64,000 nt of DNA from Streptomyces avermitilis MA-4680 = NBRC 14893 (GCF_000009765.2 NC_003155.5:3844001-3908000); one strand, 5' to 3'; numbered from the stretch's first letter, positions 25,891 through 34,648 are shown. Notes: generated from the letters alone by a model not told the origin. Made by a program: numbers and translations.

Positions 25891-26628
25891 TCAGGCCGCC
25901 AGCCCCAGCGCCGCCATCCGCTTGGTGTGGGCCTCGGTGATCCGCGAGAACATCCGGCCGACCTCGGCGAGGTCGAAGCCGTCCGCGACACCGCCCACGA
26001 GCATCGTCGACAGGGCGTCACGGTCGGCGACCACACGCTGCGACTGCGACAGCGCCTCGCCCATCAGCCGGCGCGCCCACAGCGCGAGCCGGCCACCCAC
26101 ACGCGGGTCCGCGTCGATCGCGGCGCGCACCTTCTCGATGGCGAAGCCGGCGTGCCCGGTGTCGTCGAGGACGGCGAGCACGAGCGAGCGCGTGTCCGAG
26201 TCGAGGCGGGCCGCCACCTCACGGTAGAAGTCGCTGGCGATGGAGTCACCGACGTAGGCCTTGACGAGGCCCTCCAGCCAGTCCGACGGGGCGGTCTGCC
26301 GGTGGAAGCCGTCGAGTGCGGCGACGAACGGGTCCATGGCGGCGGTCGGCTCCGCGCCGATCTCGGTGAGCCGGTCCCTGATCTGCTCGAAGTGATGGAA
26401 CTCGGCCGACGCCATCTTCGCCAGCTCCGCCTTGTCGGCGAGCGTCGGCGCCAGCTTCGCGTCCTCCGCGAGCCGTTCGAACGCCGCCAGCTCCCCGTAG
26501 GCGAGCGCTCCGAGCAGGTCCACGACCGCGGCGCGGTACTGGGGGTCGACGGAGGCCTTGGCCCAGTCCTGGGCGGCGACTCCGGTCGGTTCGGCGGGGG
26601 TGTCAGCGGCGTTGTCGGGCGTCGTCAT
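25891..26628 (-). CDS. Ferritin-like fold protein (MiaE-like hydroxylase family)
   Basis: 245-residue, mostly helical protein. ALAYGELAAFERLAEDAK, then MASAEFHHFEQI and KAYVGDSIASDFYREVA give the spaced Glu and His ligands expected of a ferritin-like di-iron site. The family is annotated as tRNA-(ms2io6A) hydroxylase-like or as ferritin-like fold-containing protein; true MiaE activity is not demonstrated for the actinobacterial branch. ATG at 26628 is chosen because the upstream extension lacks coding character. Divergently oriented from the DEAD helicase gene, the same arrangement as Rv3210c/Rv3211. Confidence 0.85.
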   Translation of the reverse strand: MTTPDNAADTPAEPTGVAAQDWAKASVDPQYRAAVVDLLGALAYGELAAFERLAEDAKLAPTLADKAELAKMASAEFHHFEQIRDRLTEIGAEPTAAMDPFVAALDGFHRQTAPSDWLEGLVKAYVGDSIASDFYREVAARLDSDTRSLVLAVLDDTGHAGFAIEKVRAAIDADPRVGGRLALWARRLMGEALSQSQRVVADRDALSTMLVGGVADGFDLAEVGRMFSRITEAHTKRMAALGLAA

Positions 26629-27004
26629 GAAGCGCACAATAGCCCGCTCACCGCAAGGCGGAAGTCCCTGGTCAATGAGTGTGACGACGACTACGTGACC
26701 AAATCGGCCATCGCATGTGCGTGATTCCGGGGTATGGTGGTAATGCGCCCGCCGAGTATTCGACGGGCCACATGAATGAGGATGCCCGGTCGGTGGCCCG
26801 ATCGGCTCCGACCCGACAGCCCTCCTCATCCGTACAGCACTGTGCGTATGGCACCGGAGGGACCCTCAGCGGTACGAGCGCTCGAGCGTCGGCAGTGGTC
26901 CCATGCCACTCGGCCCGCCCGTCAAGAGCGGCCGACGTCCCCGGCACGGTCCCGACACGACCCCCGCGCTCGCCTCGCACCGCGTACACAGAAGAGGCAG
27001 CACC

Positions 27005-29377
27005 CTGACTACGACTTTTCGAGAGCTCGGAATCCTTTCCGAGACGGCCGAGGCCCTGGAAGCCGTCGGCATCATCAACCCCTTCCCCATCCAGGAGATG
27101 ACGCTCCCCGTGGCCCTTTCGGGCTCGGACGTCATCGGCCAGGCCAAGACCGGCACCGGCAAGACGCTGGGCTTCGGCCTTCCGCTCCTCGAGCGCGTCA
27201 CCGTCCCCGCCGACGTCGAGGCCGGCCGCGCCCGGCCCGAGCAGCTCACCGACGCACCGCAGGCGCTCGTCGTCGTGCCCACGCGCGAGCTGTGCACCCA
27301 GGTCACCAACGACCTGCTGACCGCGGGCAAGGTCCGCAATGTGCGCGTGCTCGCCATCTACGGCGGCCGGGCGTACGAGCCGCAGGTCGAGGCCCTGAAG
27401 AAGGGCGTCGACGTGATCGTCGGCACCCCGGGCCGCCTGCTGGACCTCGCGGGCCAGAAGAAGCTCGACCTCAAGCACATCAAGGCGCTCGTCCTCGACG
27501 AGGCCGACGAGATGCTCGACCTGGGCTTCCTGCCCGACGTCGAGAAGATCATCAACATGCTGCCGGCCCGCCGCCAGACCATGCTGTTCTCGGCGACCAT
27601 GCCGGGCGCGGTCATCGGCCTCGCGCGCCGCTACATGTCGCAGCCCACGCACATCCGCGCCACGGCGCCGGACGACGAGGGCGCGACGGTCCGCAACACC
27701 GCGCAGTTCATCTACCGCGCGCACAACATGGACAAGCCGGAGATGGTCTCGCGCATACTGCAGGCCGACGGCCGCGGTCTCGCGATGGTCTTCTGCCGCA
27801 CCAAGCGGACGGCGGCGGACCTCGCCGACCAGCTCCAGCAGCGCGGTTTCGCCTCCGGCGCGGTCCACGGCGACCTCGGCCAGGGCGCCCGCGAGCAGGC
27901 GCTGCGCGCCTTCCGCAACGGCAAGGTCGACGTCCTCGTCTGCACCGACGTCGCCGCCCGCGGCATCGACGTCGAAGGCGTCACCCACGTCATCAACTAC
28001 CAGTCCCCCGAGGACGAGAAGACGTACCTGCACCGCATCGGCCGTACGGGCCGCGCGGGCGCCAAGGGCATCGCGATCACCCTCGTCGACTGGGACGACA
28101 TCCCGCGCTGGCAGCTCATCAACAAGGCGCTGGACCTGGGCTTCAACGACCCGCCGGAGACGTACTCCACGTCCCCGCACCTCTTCGAGGAACTGAACAT
28201 TCCCGCGGGCACCAAGGGTGTCCTGCCGCGTTCCGAGCGCACGCGCGCTGGTCTGGCGGCGGAGAAGGTCGAGGACCTGGGCGAGACCGGCGGCCGCGGT
28301 GCACGCGGTCGCGGCGGCCGGCCCTCGTCCGCCGACCGGGATCGCGACCGCGACCGCGACCGCGACCGTGAGCGCACCCCGCGCCGCCGCCGTCGTACGC
28401 GCAACGGCGAGACCGTCGACGCGGCAGCGGTGACCCCGGTCACCCCGGCCGAGGCGCCCGCGGACTCCGCCGATTCCCCCGCGTCCACGGAGCCGCGCAC
28501 GCCGCGCCGCCGTCGCCGCACGCGTGGCGGAGCGACGGGCGAGCCGGTCGCCTCGGTGAACGGGACCGCCGTGACCGAGGCCGTCGTGACCGAGGCCGCG
28601 CGGACGGCCGTGGACACGGCGGAGGGCACGGAGGCCGCGGAGTCCGCGAAGCCGCGCCGCCGTCGCACCCGTAAGACGGCGGAGACCCCCGTCGCAGCGC
28701 CCGAGGTCACGCTTGAGGCGCCGGCCACGGACGCCGCCGAGGCTCCGGCCGCGCCGCGTCGCCGTACCCGCAAGGCCGCCGAGACCGTCGTCGACACCGC
28801 CGAGGCCGTCGCGACGACGGAGGAGCCCGAGGCCAAGCCGCGACGCCGTACCCGCAAGGCCGCCGAGGCCGCCGTCGACACCGCCGAGGCCGTGGCGACG
28901 ACGGAGGAGCCCGAGGCCAAGCCGCGCCGACGCACCCGCAAGGCCGCGGAAGCCGCCGTCGACACCGCCGAGGGTGCTGCCGCGGCCGCCCCCGAGGCCG
29001 TGGAAGCACCGGCCGCGCCGCGACGCCGTACCCGCAAGACGGCCGAGGCCGCCGTCGACACCGCCGAGGCCGTGGCGACGACGGAGGAGCCCGAGGCCAA
29101 GCCGCGCCGACGCACCCGCAAGGCCGCGGAGACCGCCGTCGACACCGCCGAGGGCGTTGCCGCGGAGCCCACCGAGGCCAAGCCGCGCCGCACCCGCAAG
29201 ACCGCGGTGGCGGCCGACGCGGAGCCCACCGAGGCCAAGCCCCGCCGCACCCGCAAGACGGCCGTGGCAGCCGAGGCCGCGATCCCCGCACAGACGGCCG
29301 AGGAAGCGGCGGAGCCCGCGAAGCCGCGCCGCCGTACCCGCAAGGCCACAGCGGCCGCGGAGCCTGCGGAGAGCTGA
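27005..29377 (+). CDS. DEAD-box RNA helicase with long repetitive basic C-terminal tail
   Basis: ATP-dependent RNA helicase. Q motif (FPIQEMTLP), motif I AKTGTGKT, motif II LDEADEM, motif III FSATMP, and motif VI HRIGRTGR form a complete core of about 400 residues. The remaining 390 residues are an Arg/Lys/Glu/Ala-rich tail with tandem repeats, likely for RNA or ribosome binding. Start: no good ATG or GTG sits at the family boundary. GAAGAGG at 26991 is ideally spaced for a CTG at 27005, which gives a start of (M)TTTFRELGIL. An in-frame ATG at 26903 adds 34 residues with rare AGA codons overlapping the ribosome-binding site and is the alternative. Confidence 0.88.
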   Translation: MTTTFRELGILSETAEALEAVGIINPFPIQEMTLPVALSGSDVIGQAKTGTGKTLGFGLPLLERVTVPADVEAGRARPEQLTDAPQALVVVPTRELCTQVTNDLLTAGKVRNVRVLAIYGGRAYEPQVEALKKGVDVIVGTPGRLLDLAGQKKLDLKHIKALVLDEADEMLDLGFLPDVEKIINMLPARRQTMLFSATMPGAVIGLARRYMSQPTHIRATAPDDEGATVRNTAQFIYRAHNMDKPEMVSRILQADGRGLAMVFCRTKRTAADLADQLQQRGFASGAVHGDLGQGAREQALRAFRNGKVDVLVCTDVAARGIDVEGVTHVINYQSPEDEKTYLHRIGRTGRAGAKGIAITLVDWDDIPRWQLINKALDLGFNDPPETYSTSPHLFEELNIPAGTKGVLPRSERTRAGLAAEKVEDLGETGGRGARGRGGRPSSADRDRDRDRDRDRERTPRRRRRTRNGETVDAAAVTPVTPAEAPADSADSPASTEPRTPRRRRRTRGGATGEPVASVNGTAVTEAVVTEAARTAVDTAEGTEAAESAKPRRRRTRKTAETPVAAPEVTLEAPATDAAEAPAAPRRRTRKAAETVVDTAEAVATTEEPEAKPRRRTRKAAEAAVDTAEAVATTEEPEAKPRRRTRKAAEAAVDTAEGAAAAAPEAVEAPAAPRRRTRKTAEAAVDTAEAVATTEEPEAKPRRRTRKAAETAVDTAEGVAAEPTEAKPRRTRKTAVAADAEPTEAKPRRTRKTAVAAEAAIPAQTAEEAAEPAKPRRRTRKATAAAEPAES
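28731..29345. repeat. Tandem coding repeats in the helicase tail
   Basis: About seven in-frame units of the pattern PRRRTRK-AAEAAVDTAEAV-ATTEEPEA. The 84-bp units at about 28770-28980 and 29030-29150 are nearly identical at DNA level, which indicates recent expansion. Later copies are shortened (AEPTEAKPRRTRKTAVAA). Confidence 0.85.
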
Positions 29378-29385
29378 TCCCCGTC

Positions 29386-29424
29386 CGATGGCCCGGTCCC
29401 ACTTGGTGTGGGGCCGGGCCATCG
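29386..29424. terminator. Terminator hairpin after the helicase gene
   Basis: GATGGCCCGG at the left and CCGGGCCATC at the right form the base of a stem of about 15 bp, with a short internal mismatch, ending shortly after the helicase stop; GTTT follows. Confidence 0.8.
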
Positions 29425-29622
29425 GCGTTTCCCGTTCACCATGGGCAGGGTCCGGGCAGGGTCCACGGCCGCCGGTGTGGGCCCGACCCGCACTCACCGG
29501 TGCTGACGCGGCCCCGCCCGCACCGGTGTCGGCGGCAGCCCCGCGCCCGTCGGCGCCCGGACAACGGCCCGCAGGCTGGAACCGGCAGCGCGCTCAGCGC
29601 ACCGGCCCGCTAGCCTCGCACC

Positions 29623-30495
29623 ATGAGCCGTCCTCCCACCTTCGCCCCGCCCCCGGGCGTCCGCGCGTACCATCTCGCCACCGCTCGCGGTGACTTCGCC
29701 GTGCTCGACGCGCCGGCGGTCGGCCCTCTCCGGGGAACCGCTCTGCTGCTGCCCGGATTCACCGGCAGCAAGGAGGACTTCATCGCCCTGCACGGCCCCC
29801 TCGCCGACGCCGGGTACCGGACCGTCGCCGTGGACGGCCGCGGCCAGTTCGAGTCCCCCGGCCCCCGCGACGACGAAGCCCCGTACGCGCAGGCCGAGTT
29901 GGCGCAGGACGTACTCGCGCAGACGCACGCGATCGGCGCCCCCGTACACCTCCTCGGTCACTCGCTCGGCGGCCAGATCGCGCGTGCGGCGGTGCTGCTC
30001 GACCCGGCGCCGTTCGTCTCGCTCACGCTCATGGCCTCGGGCCCCGCGCAGATCTCCAGCTCCCAGCAGCAGCGCGTGAAACTGCTGCGCGACGCCCTCG
30101 CCGTGATGGACCTGGCCCAGGTGTGGGACGCCATGCAGGCGATGGACGCGCCGGAGGAGACCGACACCGGCGAGCTGGACGAGGGGCTCGACGACCGCGA
30201 GGACCTGCGCCGCCGCTGGCTCGGCAACAGCCCCGCCCAGCTCATCGCGACCGGCCGTCAGCTCTGCGTCGAGCCGGACCGCGTCGCCGAACTGGCCGCC
30301 GTCGGCCTGCCCGTCCACGTACTGTCCGGCGAGCTCGACGACACCTGGCCGATCACTCTCCTGGACGACATGGCCACCCGGCTGGGGGCCCAGCGCACCG
30401 TCGTACGGGACGCCGAGCACTCCCCCAACACGGACCAGCCGCTCACCACGGCCCGCGCCCTCGCCGCCTTCTGGGACCGCAGCCGAACGACGTAG
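29623..30495 (+). CDS. Alpha/beta hydrolase
   Basis: 290-residue alpha/beta hydrolase. LLPGFTGSKEDF, VDGRGQFESPGP, the nucleophile elbow GHSLGG, acid region LSGELDDTWP and the histidine in RDAEHSPNTDQP supply all catalytic elements. No signal peptide, so cytoplasmic. Similar to the carboxylesterase / MhpC-like group; substrate not deducible. Its stop abuts a 19-bp tandem-repeat array. Confidence 0.85.
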   Translation: MSRPPTFAPPPGVRAYHLATARGDFAVLDAPAVGPLRGTALLLPGFTGSKEDFIALHGPLADAGYRTVAVDGRGQFESPGPRDDEAPYAQAELAQDVLAQTHAIGAPVHLLGHSLGGQIARAAVLLDPAPFVSLTLMASGPAQISSSQQQRVKLLRDALAVMDLAQVWDAMQAMDAPEETDTGELDEGLDDREDLRRRWLGNSPAQLIATGRQLCVEPDRVAELAAVGLPVHVLSGELDDTWPITLLDDMATRLGAQRTVVRDAEHSPNTDQPLTTARALAAFWDRSRTT

Positions 30496-30617
30496 GAGCG
30501 ACCGGGGGACGCGGGAGCGACCGGGGGACGCGGGAGCGACCGGGGAGCGGCAGGAGCGACCAGGAAGCGCGGGCACGACCGGGGAGCGGCAGGAGCGGCC
30601 GGCGGCGCAGGAGCGGC
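30495..30617. repeat. 19-bp tandem repeat filling a convergent gap
   Basis: Unit GGAGCGACCGGGGGACGCG. The first two copies (30495-30513, 30514-30532) are identical, followed by about four degenerate copies. The array fills the whole space between the hydrolase stop and the NYN gene stop. No spacers or dyads, so it is a minisatellite, not a CRISPR. Confidence 0.9.
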
Positions 30618-31514
30618 CTAGTACTGCGCCTGAAGGTGCTCCCAGAACCCGTCCCGCAGCGCCCGCCGCAGATCCGCCTGCCCACGGAGCGAGTACTGCA
30701 ACAGGCCCTCCGCCTCCACCAGCAGGTCCTGGTCCACCGAACCGGGCAGATACGGGTGCCCGGGCAGCAGCTCCACCAGCGCCTCCCGCCCGCGTGCCGC
30801 CAGCCACTTCGCGGCAATCTGCGCGCCCACGAAACGCACGTCCTCCCGGGTGGGCCTGATCGCCGCGGACGCGTCGTACGTGGCGGCGGTCCGCCGGGAC
30901 ACATACGGCTTGAAGAAGTCGAGGTCGAAGGTGCGCTGGCTGTCGACCTCCCAGAGGAGGGGCTCCGCCTGGTTGCGGCCCTCCGGGGCCTCGATGCCCC
31001 ACAGGTGCACACGGGCCCCGTACCCCTGCGCCGCCTCGACCGCCGACACCAGGTCCTCGTCGCCGCCGAGGAGCGCCGCGTCGCTGATGGCACGGTGCCG
31101 GGCGAGCGACTCCAGATCCGTACGGATCAGTGAATCGACGCCCTTCTGCTGGTTGTTGGCGTTGAGGTTGCCGAGGCGCACCTTCACGTCCGGCAGTTCC
31201 GCGATCGACTGCTGCTCCGCCGTGTGGATGCGGCGCCGCGCGCCGTCGTACCAGTAGACCCGCAGCAGCCGGCTGTCCGCGAAGATCGTGCGCGCCTTGT
31301 CGATGAGGGCCTCGATCAGCCCCTCGGCGTCGAGCTCGAACGCCCGGCGGTCCTCGGTCCCGGCGACGAGCCGCCCCGCGGCCGCGTACAGATAGCCGGC
31401 GTCAACGAAGATCGCATGAGTCGAGGGCGTCTTCGCCACCTCGGCGAGCATGCGCTGGAGCAGCTCGTTCGTACGGTCGATGCGGGCGCCGAGCGCCGCG
31501 TGGTCGTCGTTCAT
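30618..31514 (-). CDS. NYN-domain (PIN-like) putative nuclease
   Basis: 298-residue protein of the NYN/DUF88 (LabA-like) family. The family's acidic residues are present in AIFVDAGYLY, RVYWYDGARRR, KGVDSLIRTDL and ALLGGDEDLVSAVEAA, with a PIN-like Asp arrangement that binds a divalent metal. NYN domains are RNA- or DNA-cleaving in several families; no target is known here. The C-terminal 100 residues contain no domain I recognise. Transcribed towards the hydrolase gene. Confidence 0.82.
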   Translation of the reverse strand: MNDDHAALGARIDRTNELLQRMLAEVAKTPSTHAIFVDAGYLYAAAGRLVAGTEDRRAFELDAEGLIEALIDKARTIFADSRLLRVYWYDGARRRIHTAEQQSIAELPDVKVRLGNLNANNQQKGVDSLIRTDLESLARHRAISDAALLGGDEDLVSAVEAAQGYGARVHLWGIEAPEGRNQAEPLLWEVDSQRTFDLDFFKPYVSRRTAATYDASAAIRPTREDVRFVGAQIAAKWLAARGREALVELLPGHPYLPGSVDQDLLVEAEGLLQYSLRGQADLRRALRDGFWEHLQAQY

Positions 31515-31643
31515 ATGCGTCCATTGTCCCGGCGGTCACGCTGCGAACACAACCGGTCCCAATCAGTGCCCTATGAACCAAACCGACCGCACACCGGCCG
31601 CACACCAACTGCTTACCCGTCAGTAATTAGGTTCTCGAAAAAT

Positions 31644-31660
31644 TTCCTTAGCGTAGGGAA
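31644..31660. promoter_or_regulatory. Operator-like inverted repeat in an AT-rich divergent promoter region
   Basis: TTCCTTA-GCG-TAGGGAA, 7-bp arms with one mismatch, lies in the only distinctly AT-rich stretch of the intergenic region between the NYN gene and the 50-aa ORF. No known regulator can be assigned. Confidence 0.4.
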
Positions 31661-31772
31661 TGTTTGTAACACGCATCCCGTTGTATCCGTATGGAACGCG
31701 GGGCACTGCCGCCTCGTGCACCACTCACCAGTAGTTCTCCGCAGGAGGATGACCAGACGAAGGGAGAAGCCC

Positions 31773-31925
31773 TTGCGCTTCGAAATCATGCGACTCGACG
31801 ATGTCGACGGTACGCCCGTGGACAGCACTGTCGTAGACGCCGCCTCCGTCAATCGGATCGTTCAGCAGGCCGCCGCCATCGGGCAGCGACTGTGGATCCG
31901 CCCGACCGAATCGTCCGCTTCGTAA
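31773..31925 (+). CDS. 50-aa conserved hypothetical protein
   Basis: Short protein starting (M)RFEIMRLDDVDGTPVDS and ending AIGQRLWIRPTESSAS. The TTG at 31773 is preferred because AGGGAGA sits 5 nt upstream; an ATG at 31749 has no room for a ribosome-binding site. The sequence is compact, with balanced charge and codon use typical of real genes, and I recall it as conserved in Streptomyces. It is closed by an 18-bp perfect hairpin. Function unknown. Confidence 0.65.
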   Translation: MRFEIMRLDDVDGTPVDSTVVDAASVNRIVQQAAAIGQRLWIRPTESSAS

Positions 31926-31975
31926 CGCGGACGTCTCACGGGCGCCCGTCGCGAAACGGACGTCTCACAGACTTC

Positions 31976-32015
31976 AGAGCCCCGTACGACATCACCCGAT
32001 GTCGTACGGGGCTCT
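31976..32015. terminator. Perfect 18-bp bidirectional terminator
   Basis: 31976-31993 pairs without mismatch with 31998-32015 around a 4-base loop. It lies between the 50-aa ORF and the convergent marC-like gene. Confidence 0.9.
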
Positions 32016-32041
32016 GCGTGCCCCGGGGCCGGTGCGGCCCG

Positions 32042-32647
32042 TCAGCTCCCCCGAATCACCTGGGTGACCCCGTTGATGATCTGCTGCACGGCGATCGCGG
32101 AGAGCATCATGCCCGCGAGCCGCGTCACCAGCACGACGCCGCCGTCCTTGATGACACGGATGATCAGCAGCGAGTACCGCATCACCACCCACAGCACGAC
32201 ATGGATCGCGAGGATCGCGGCCCACACGGACACCTGGGTCGCCACACTGCCGGCCTTCTGGACGGCCAGGATCACGGAGACGATCGCGCCGGGGCCGGCG
32301 AGCAGCGGCATGCCCAGCGGTACGAGGGCGACGTTGACGTCCTTGGTCTGCTTGGGCTCGTCCGTCTTGCCGGTCAGCAGGTCGAGGGCGATGAGCAGGA
32401 GCAGCAGTCCGCCGGCGATCATCAGCGCGGGCACGGAGACATGCAGGTAGTCGAGGATCTGGTGCCCGAGCAACCCGAAGACGGTGATGACTCCACCGGC
32501 CACGCAGACGGCCTGGAACGCCATCCGCTTCTGCACCTTGGCGGGCCGGCCGGCGGTGAGCGCGAGGAAGATCGGGGTGATCCCGGGGGGATCCATGATC
32601 ACGAAGAGGGTGAGGAAGAGTGAGCCGAAGACGGCGACGTCGAACAC
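32042..32647 (-). CDS. MarC-family integral membrane protein
   Basis: 201-residue membrane protein with six predicted helices and family segments SLFLTLFVIMDPPGITPIFL, MIAGGLLLLLIALDLL, VPLGMPLLAGPGAIVSVIL and MMLSAIAVQQIINGV. MarC proteins were once linked to multidrug resistance; that role has not held up and the substrate is unknown (NAAT family). GTG at 32647 gives the usual family length. Confidence 0.88.
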   Translation of the reverse strand: MFDVAVFGSLFLTLFVIMDPPGITPIFLALTAGRPAKVQKRMAFQAVCVAGGVITVFGLLGHQILDYLHVSVPALMIAGGLLLLLIALDLLTGKTDEPKQTKDVNVALVPLGMPLLAGPGAIVSVILAVQKAGSVATQVSVWAAILAIHVVLWVVMRYSLLIIRVIKDGGVVLVTRLAGMMLSAIAVQQIINGVTQVIRGS

Positions 32648-32806
32648 GGTTGATGGCCTTGCGGAGGTGATGAGAGCGGGGTTGCCGCCATGGGCAGGCG
32701 GTTCCGCGGAACGGAACCGGACGAACAGGTGGGCGCCACGGCATGGCACGCCGTGCGACCCGGCAGGCCGGCCCGGCAGAATCCGGGCCGATCCGGAGGA
32801 CTCGCC

Positions 32807-33673
32807 TCAGGCGAAGTGGCTTCCGCCGGTACCCGGCACCGGGAACGCGCCCGTCGCCCGCCGGGTGATCTCCCCGTACACCTCGGGATCCGTGGTGAAC
32901 TCGCCGAGCACACAGGTCTTGCGGCTGCCGTGGTAGTCGGAGGAGCCGGTGGCGAGGATCCCCAGGTCGGCCGCCAGCCCGCGCAGTCGTGCGCGCGTCG
33001 CCGGCTCGTGGTCCATGTGGTCGACCTCGATGCCGTCGAGCCCCGCCGCGGCCAGTTCCCCGATCGCGCTCTCGGGAACGGTCCGCCCGCGCTTCGACGC
33101 GGCCGGGTGCGCGAAGACGGTGACCCCGCCCGCGGCCTTGACCAGCCGAATCGCGTCGAACGGGTCCAGCTCGTGCTTCTCGACGTACGCCCGGCCCCCG
33201 TCGGCGAGCCACTCGGGCGTGAACGCGTCCGAGACGCTCTCCACGACACCCAGTTCCACCAGCGCGGAGGCGATGTGCGGGCGCCCGACGGAGCCGTCGC
33301 CCGCGATGCGCGCCACCTGCTCCCAGGTGACCGGCACGCCCAGCTCCTGAAGCTTGGTGATCATGCCCTGGGCCCGGGGCACCCGGTCGTCCCGCACCAG
33401 CTCACGCTCGGCGAGCAGTCCGGGCTCCTCGGGGTCGAAGAGGTAGGCCAGCATGTGCATGCCGATGCCGTCGAGGCGGCAGGAGAGTTCGGCGCCCGTG
33501 ACGAGGGTCAGCCCCTCGGGAAGCGCCGCGATCGCCTGCGCGTGTCCGCGGGTGCTGTCGTGGTCGGTCAGCGCGACGACGTCCAGACCTGCGGCGCCCG
33601 CGTTCCGCACCAGCTCGGCCGGGGTGTCCGTACCGTCGGAGGCGGTGGAGTGGGTGTGCAGATCGATGCGCAC
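32807..33673 (-). CDS. PHP-domain phosphoesterase (YciV/RNase AM-like)
   Basis: 288-residue metal-dependent phosphoesterase. It begins MRIDLHTHSTASDGTDTP, and continues with ALTDHDSTRGH, TGAELSC, GRPHIASAL, VFAHPAAS and TGSSDYHG, the ordered metal ligands of a PHP domain. The E. coli relative (Rnm/YciV) removes 5' nucleotides from short RNAs and hydrolyses 3',5'-bisphosphonucleotides; the actinobacterial enzyme likely does something similar. The gene ends 160 bp upstream of the marC-like gene. Confidence 0.88.
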   Translation of the reverse strand: MRIDLHTHSTASDGTDTPAELVRNAGAAGLDVVALTDHDSTRGHAQAIAALPEGLTLVTGAELSCRLDGIGMHMLAYLFDPEEPGLLAERELVRDDRVPRAQGMITKLQELGVPVTWEQVARIAGDGSVGRPHIASALVELGVVESVSDAFTPEWLADGGRAYVEKHELDPFDAIRLVKAAGGVTVFAHPAASKRGRTVPESAIGELAAAGLDGIEVDHMDHEPATRARLRGLAADLGILATGSSDYHGSRKTCVLGEFTTDPEVYGEITRRATGAFPVPGTGGSHFA

Positions 33674-33794
33674 GACGCGGACTCCAAGCGGTGACGGGAC
33701 GGAAGCGGACGCTCAAGGATAACGGGAATTCCAGCTCCCTCGTCACACCCACAGCCCCGATGCGCCCCCTACACACCACCGCCCCCGCAGGGCC

Positions 33795-33875
33795 TGCGGG
33801 GCCCTGCGGGATCCACGGGACCCACAGGTTCCACGGGGTCTACGGAACCCGGGGAACCCACAGGACCCACCGCAC
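33795..33875. repeat. Short GC-rich 9-bp-type repeats
   Basis: Imperfect CC(A/C)CGGGAC/CCACAGG-like units repeated about nine times immediately after the DUF6758 stop (TAG). On the minus strand one frame reads Gly-Pro-Val-like triplets, but the run is not joined to a gene. Confidence 0.55.
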
Positions 33876-34517
33876 CTACGGCTCAAGGAGCCGCGGCGAC
33901 AGTGCCCCGCACGGCAGCAGATCCATCTCCGCACCCGCGTCCCGCAGATCCGTCAGCACCAGTTCGTCGTACATCAGCAGCCCCGACTGCTCGGGCCACA
34001 CGACCGCCCACAGCCACAGCCCGAGCGCCTCGCCCGCGAAGACGGCACGGTCGTCGGGGGTGCCGGAGACATGCCACAGCGGGGTCGGCCGACCGGCGGC
34101 CAGCACCTTCGCCTGGGGCGGCTTCTCGACATCGATGTACGGGCCCGGATCGGGTCCGTCGATGCCCGCGTACCGCGCGCCGAGGCCGACGCCGAGTTCC
34201 TCGGCGACGAGGACCAGCTCCCCTATGCCGCCGAGCGGACCGGGCCCCGAGCAGGCCACGGCCGTCGCACGCCCGCCGCTGCGGTCGTCACCCGCGCAGC
34301 CCGCACCCGTGAACAGCCAGCCGACGGGCAGCGGCCAGGGCATCCACACGGGTACCTGGGCACGGTGCACCACGACACCGAGGGCCTCGACGCTGGGCGG
34401 GATCACGGGCTGCAACGGATACACGGCGCCATGCACATCACACTGCCAGGAGTCGGCAAAGAGGCCGGGAGCCCTGACCCGGCCACCACACTTCGGGCAA
34501 CTGGGTTCGCCCCTCAT
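33876..34517 (-). CDS. DUF6758-type protein with N-terminal zinc ribbon
   Basis: 213-residue protein. The N-terminus holds a zinc-ribbon-like motif, CPKCGG followed by QCDVHG, and the rest is a Streptomyces-specific domain rich in Gly/Pro/Trp (VHRAQVPVWMPWPLPVGW, EALGLWLWAVVWP). Not an enzyme I recognise. Standalone gene on the minus strand. Confidence 0.75.
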   Translation of the reverse strand: MRGEPSCPKCGGRVRAPGLFADSWQCDVHGAVYPLQPVIPPSVEALGVVVHRAQVPVWMPWPLPVGWLFTGAGCAGDDRSGGRATAVACSGPGPLGGIGELVLVAEELGVGLGARYAGIDGPDPGPYIDVEKPPQAKVLAAGRPTPLWHVSGTPDDRAVFAGEALGLWLWAVVWPEQSGLLMYDELVLTDLRDAGAEMDLLPCGALSPRLLEP

Positions 34518-34620
34518 AGAGCCCCACGGTCCTCCCCGTCACCCGCCGCGTCAAGGACGATCACCCGTCCGGCGTGCGTTCCGCGCGTCCCGCCCGGCCA
34601 GGAGAAACTAGATGTAGCTG

Positions 34621-34648
34621 ACATTAATCAGATCGACCAGCTTAATGT
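34621..34648. promoter_or_regulatory. Operator-like inverted repeat ahead of the MFS remnant
   Basis: ACATTAA (34621-34627) and TTAATGT (34642-34648) are perfect 7-bp arms, 14 bases apart, in a locally AT-rich stretch. It resembles MarR-type sites, which often control MFS exporters. It now precedes only a broken transporter gene. Confidence 0.4.

Noticed and set aside
30495..30617. Possible CRISPR array
   Set aside because: 19-bp units are contiguous, lacking spacers; degenerate copies; no cas genes. It is a minisatellite.
33743..33934. Collagen-like small protein in the 9-bp repeat
   Set aside because: Gly-Pro triplets arise from the repeat itself in one frame; no start with ribosome-binding site and no continuation into a gene.
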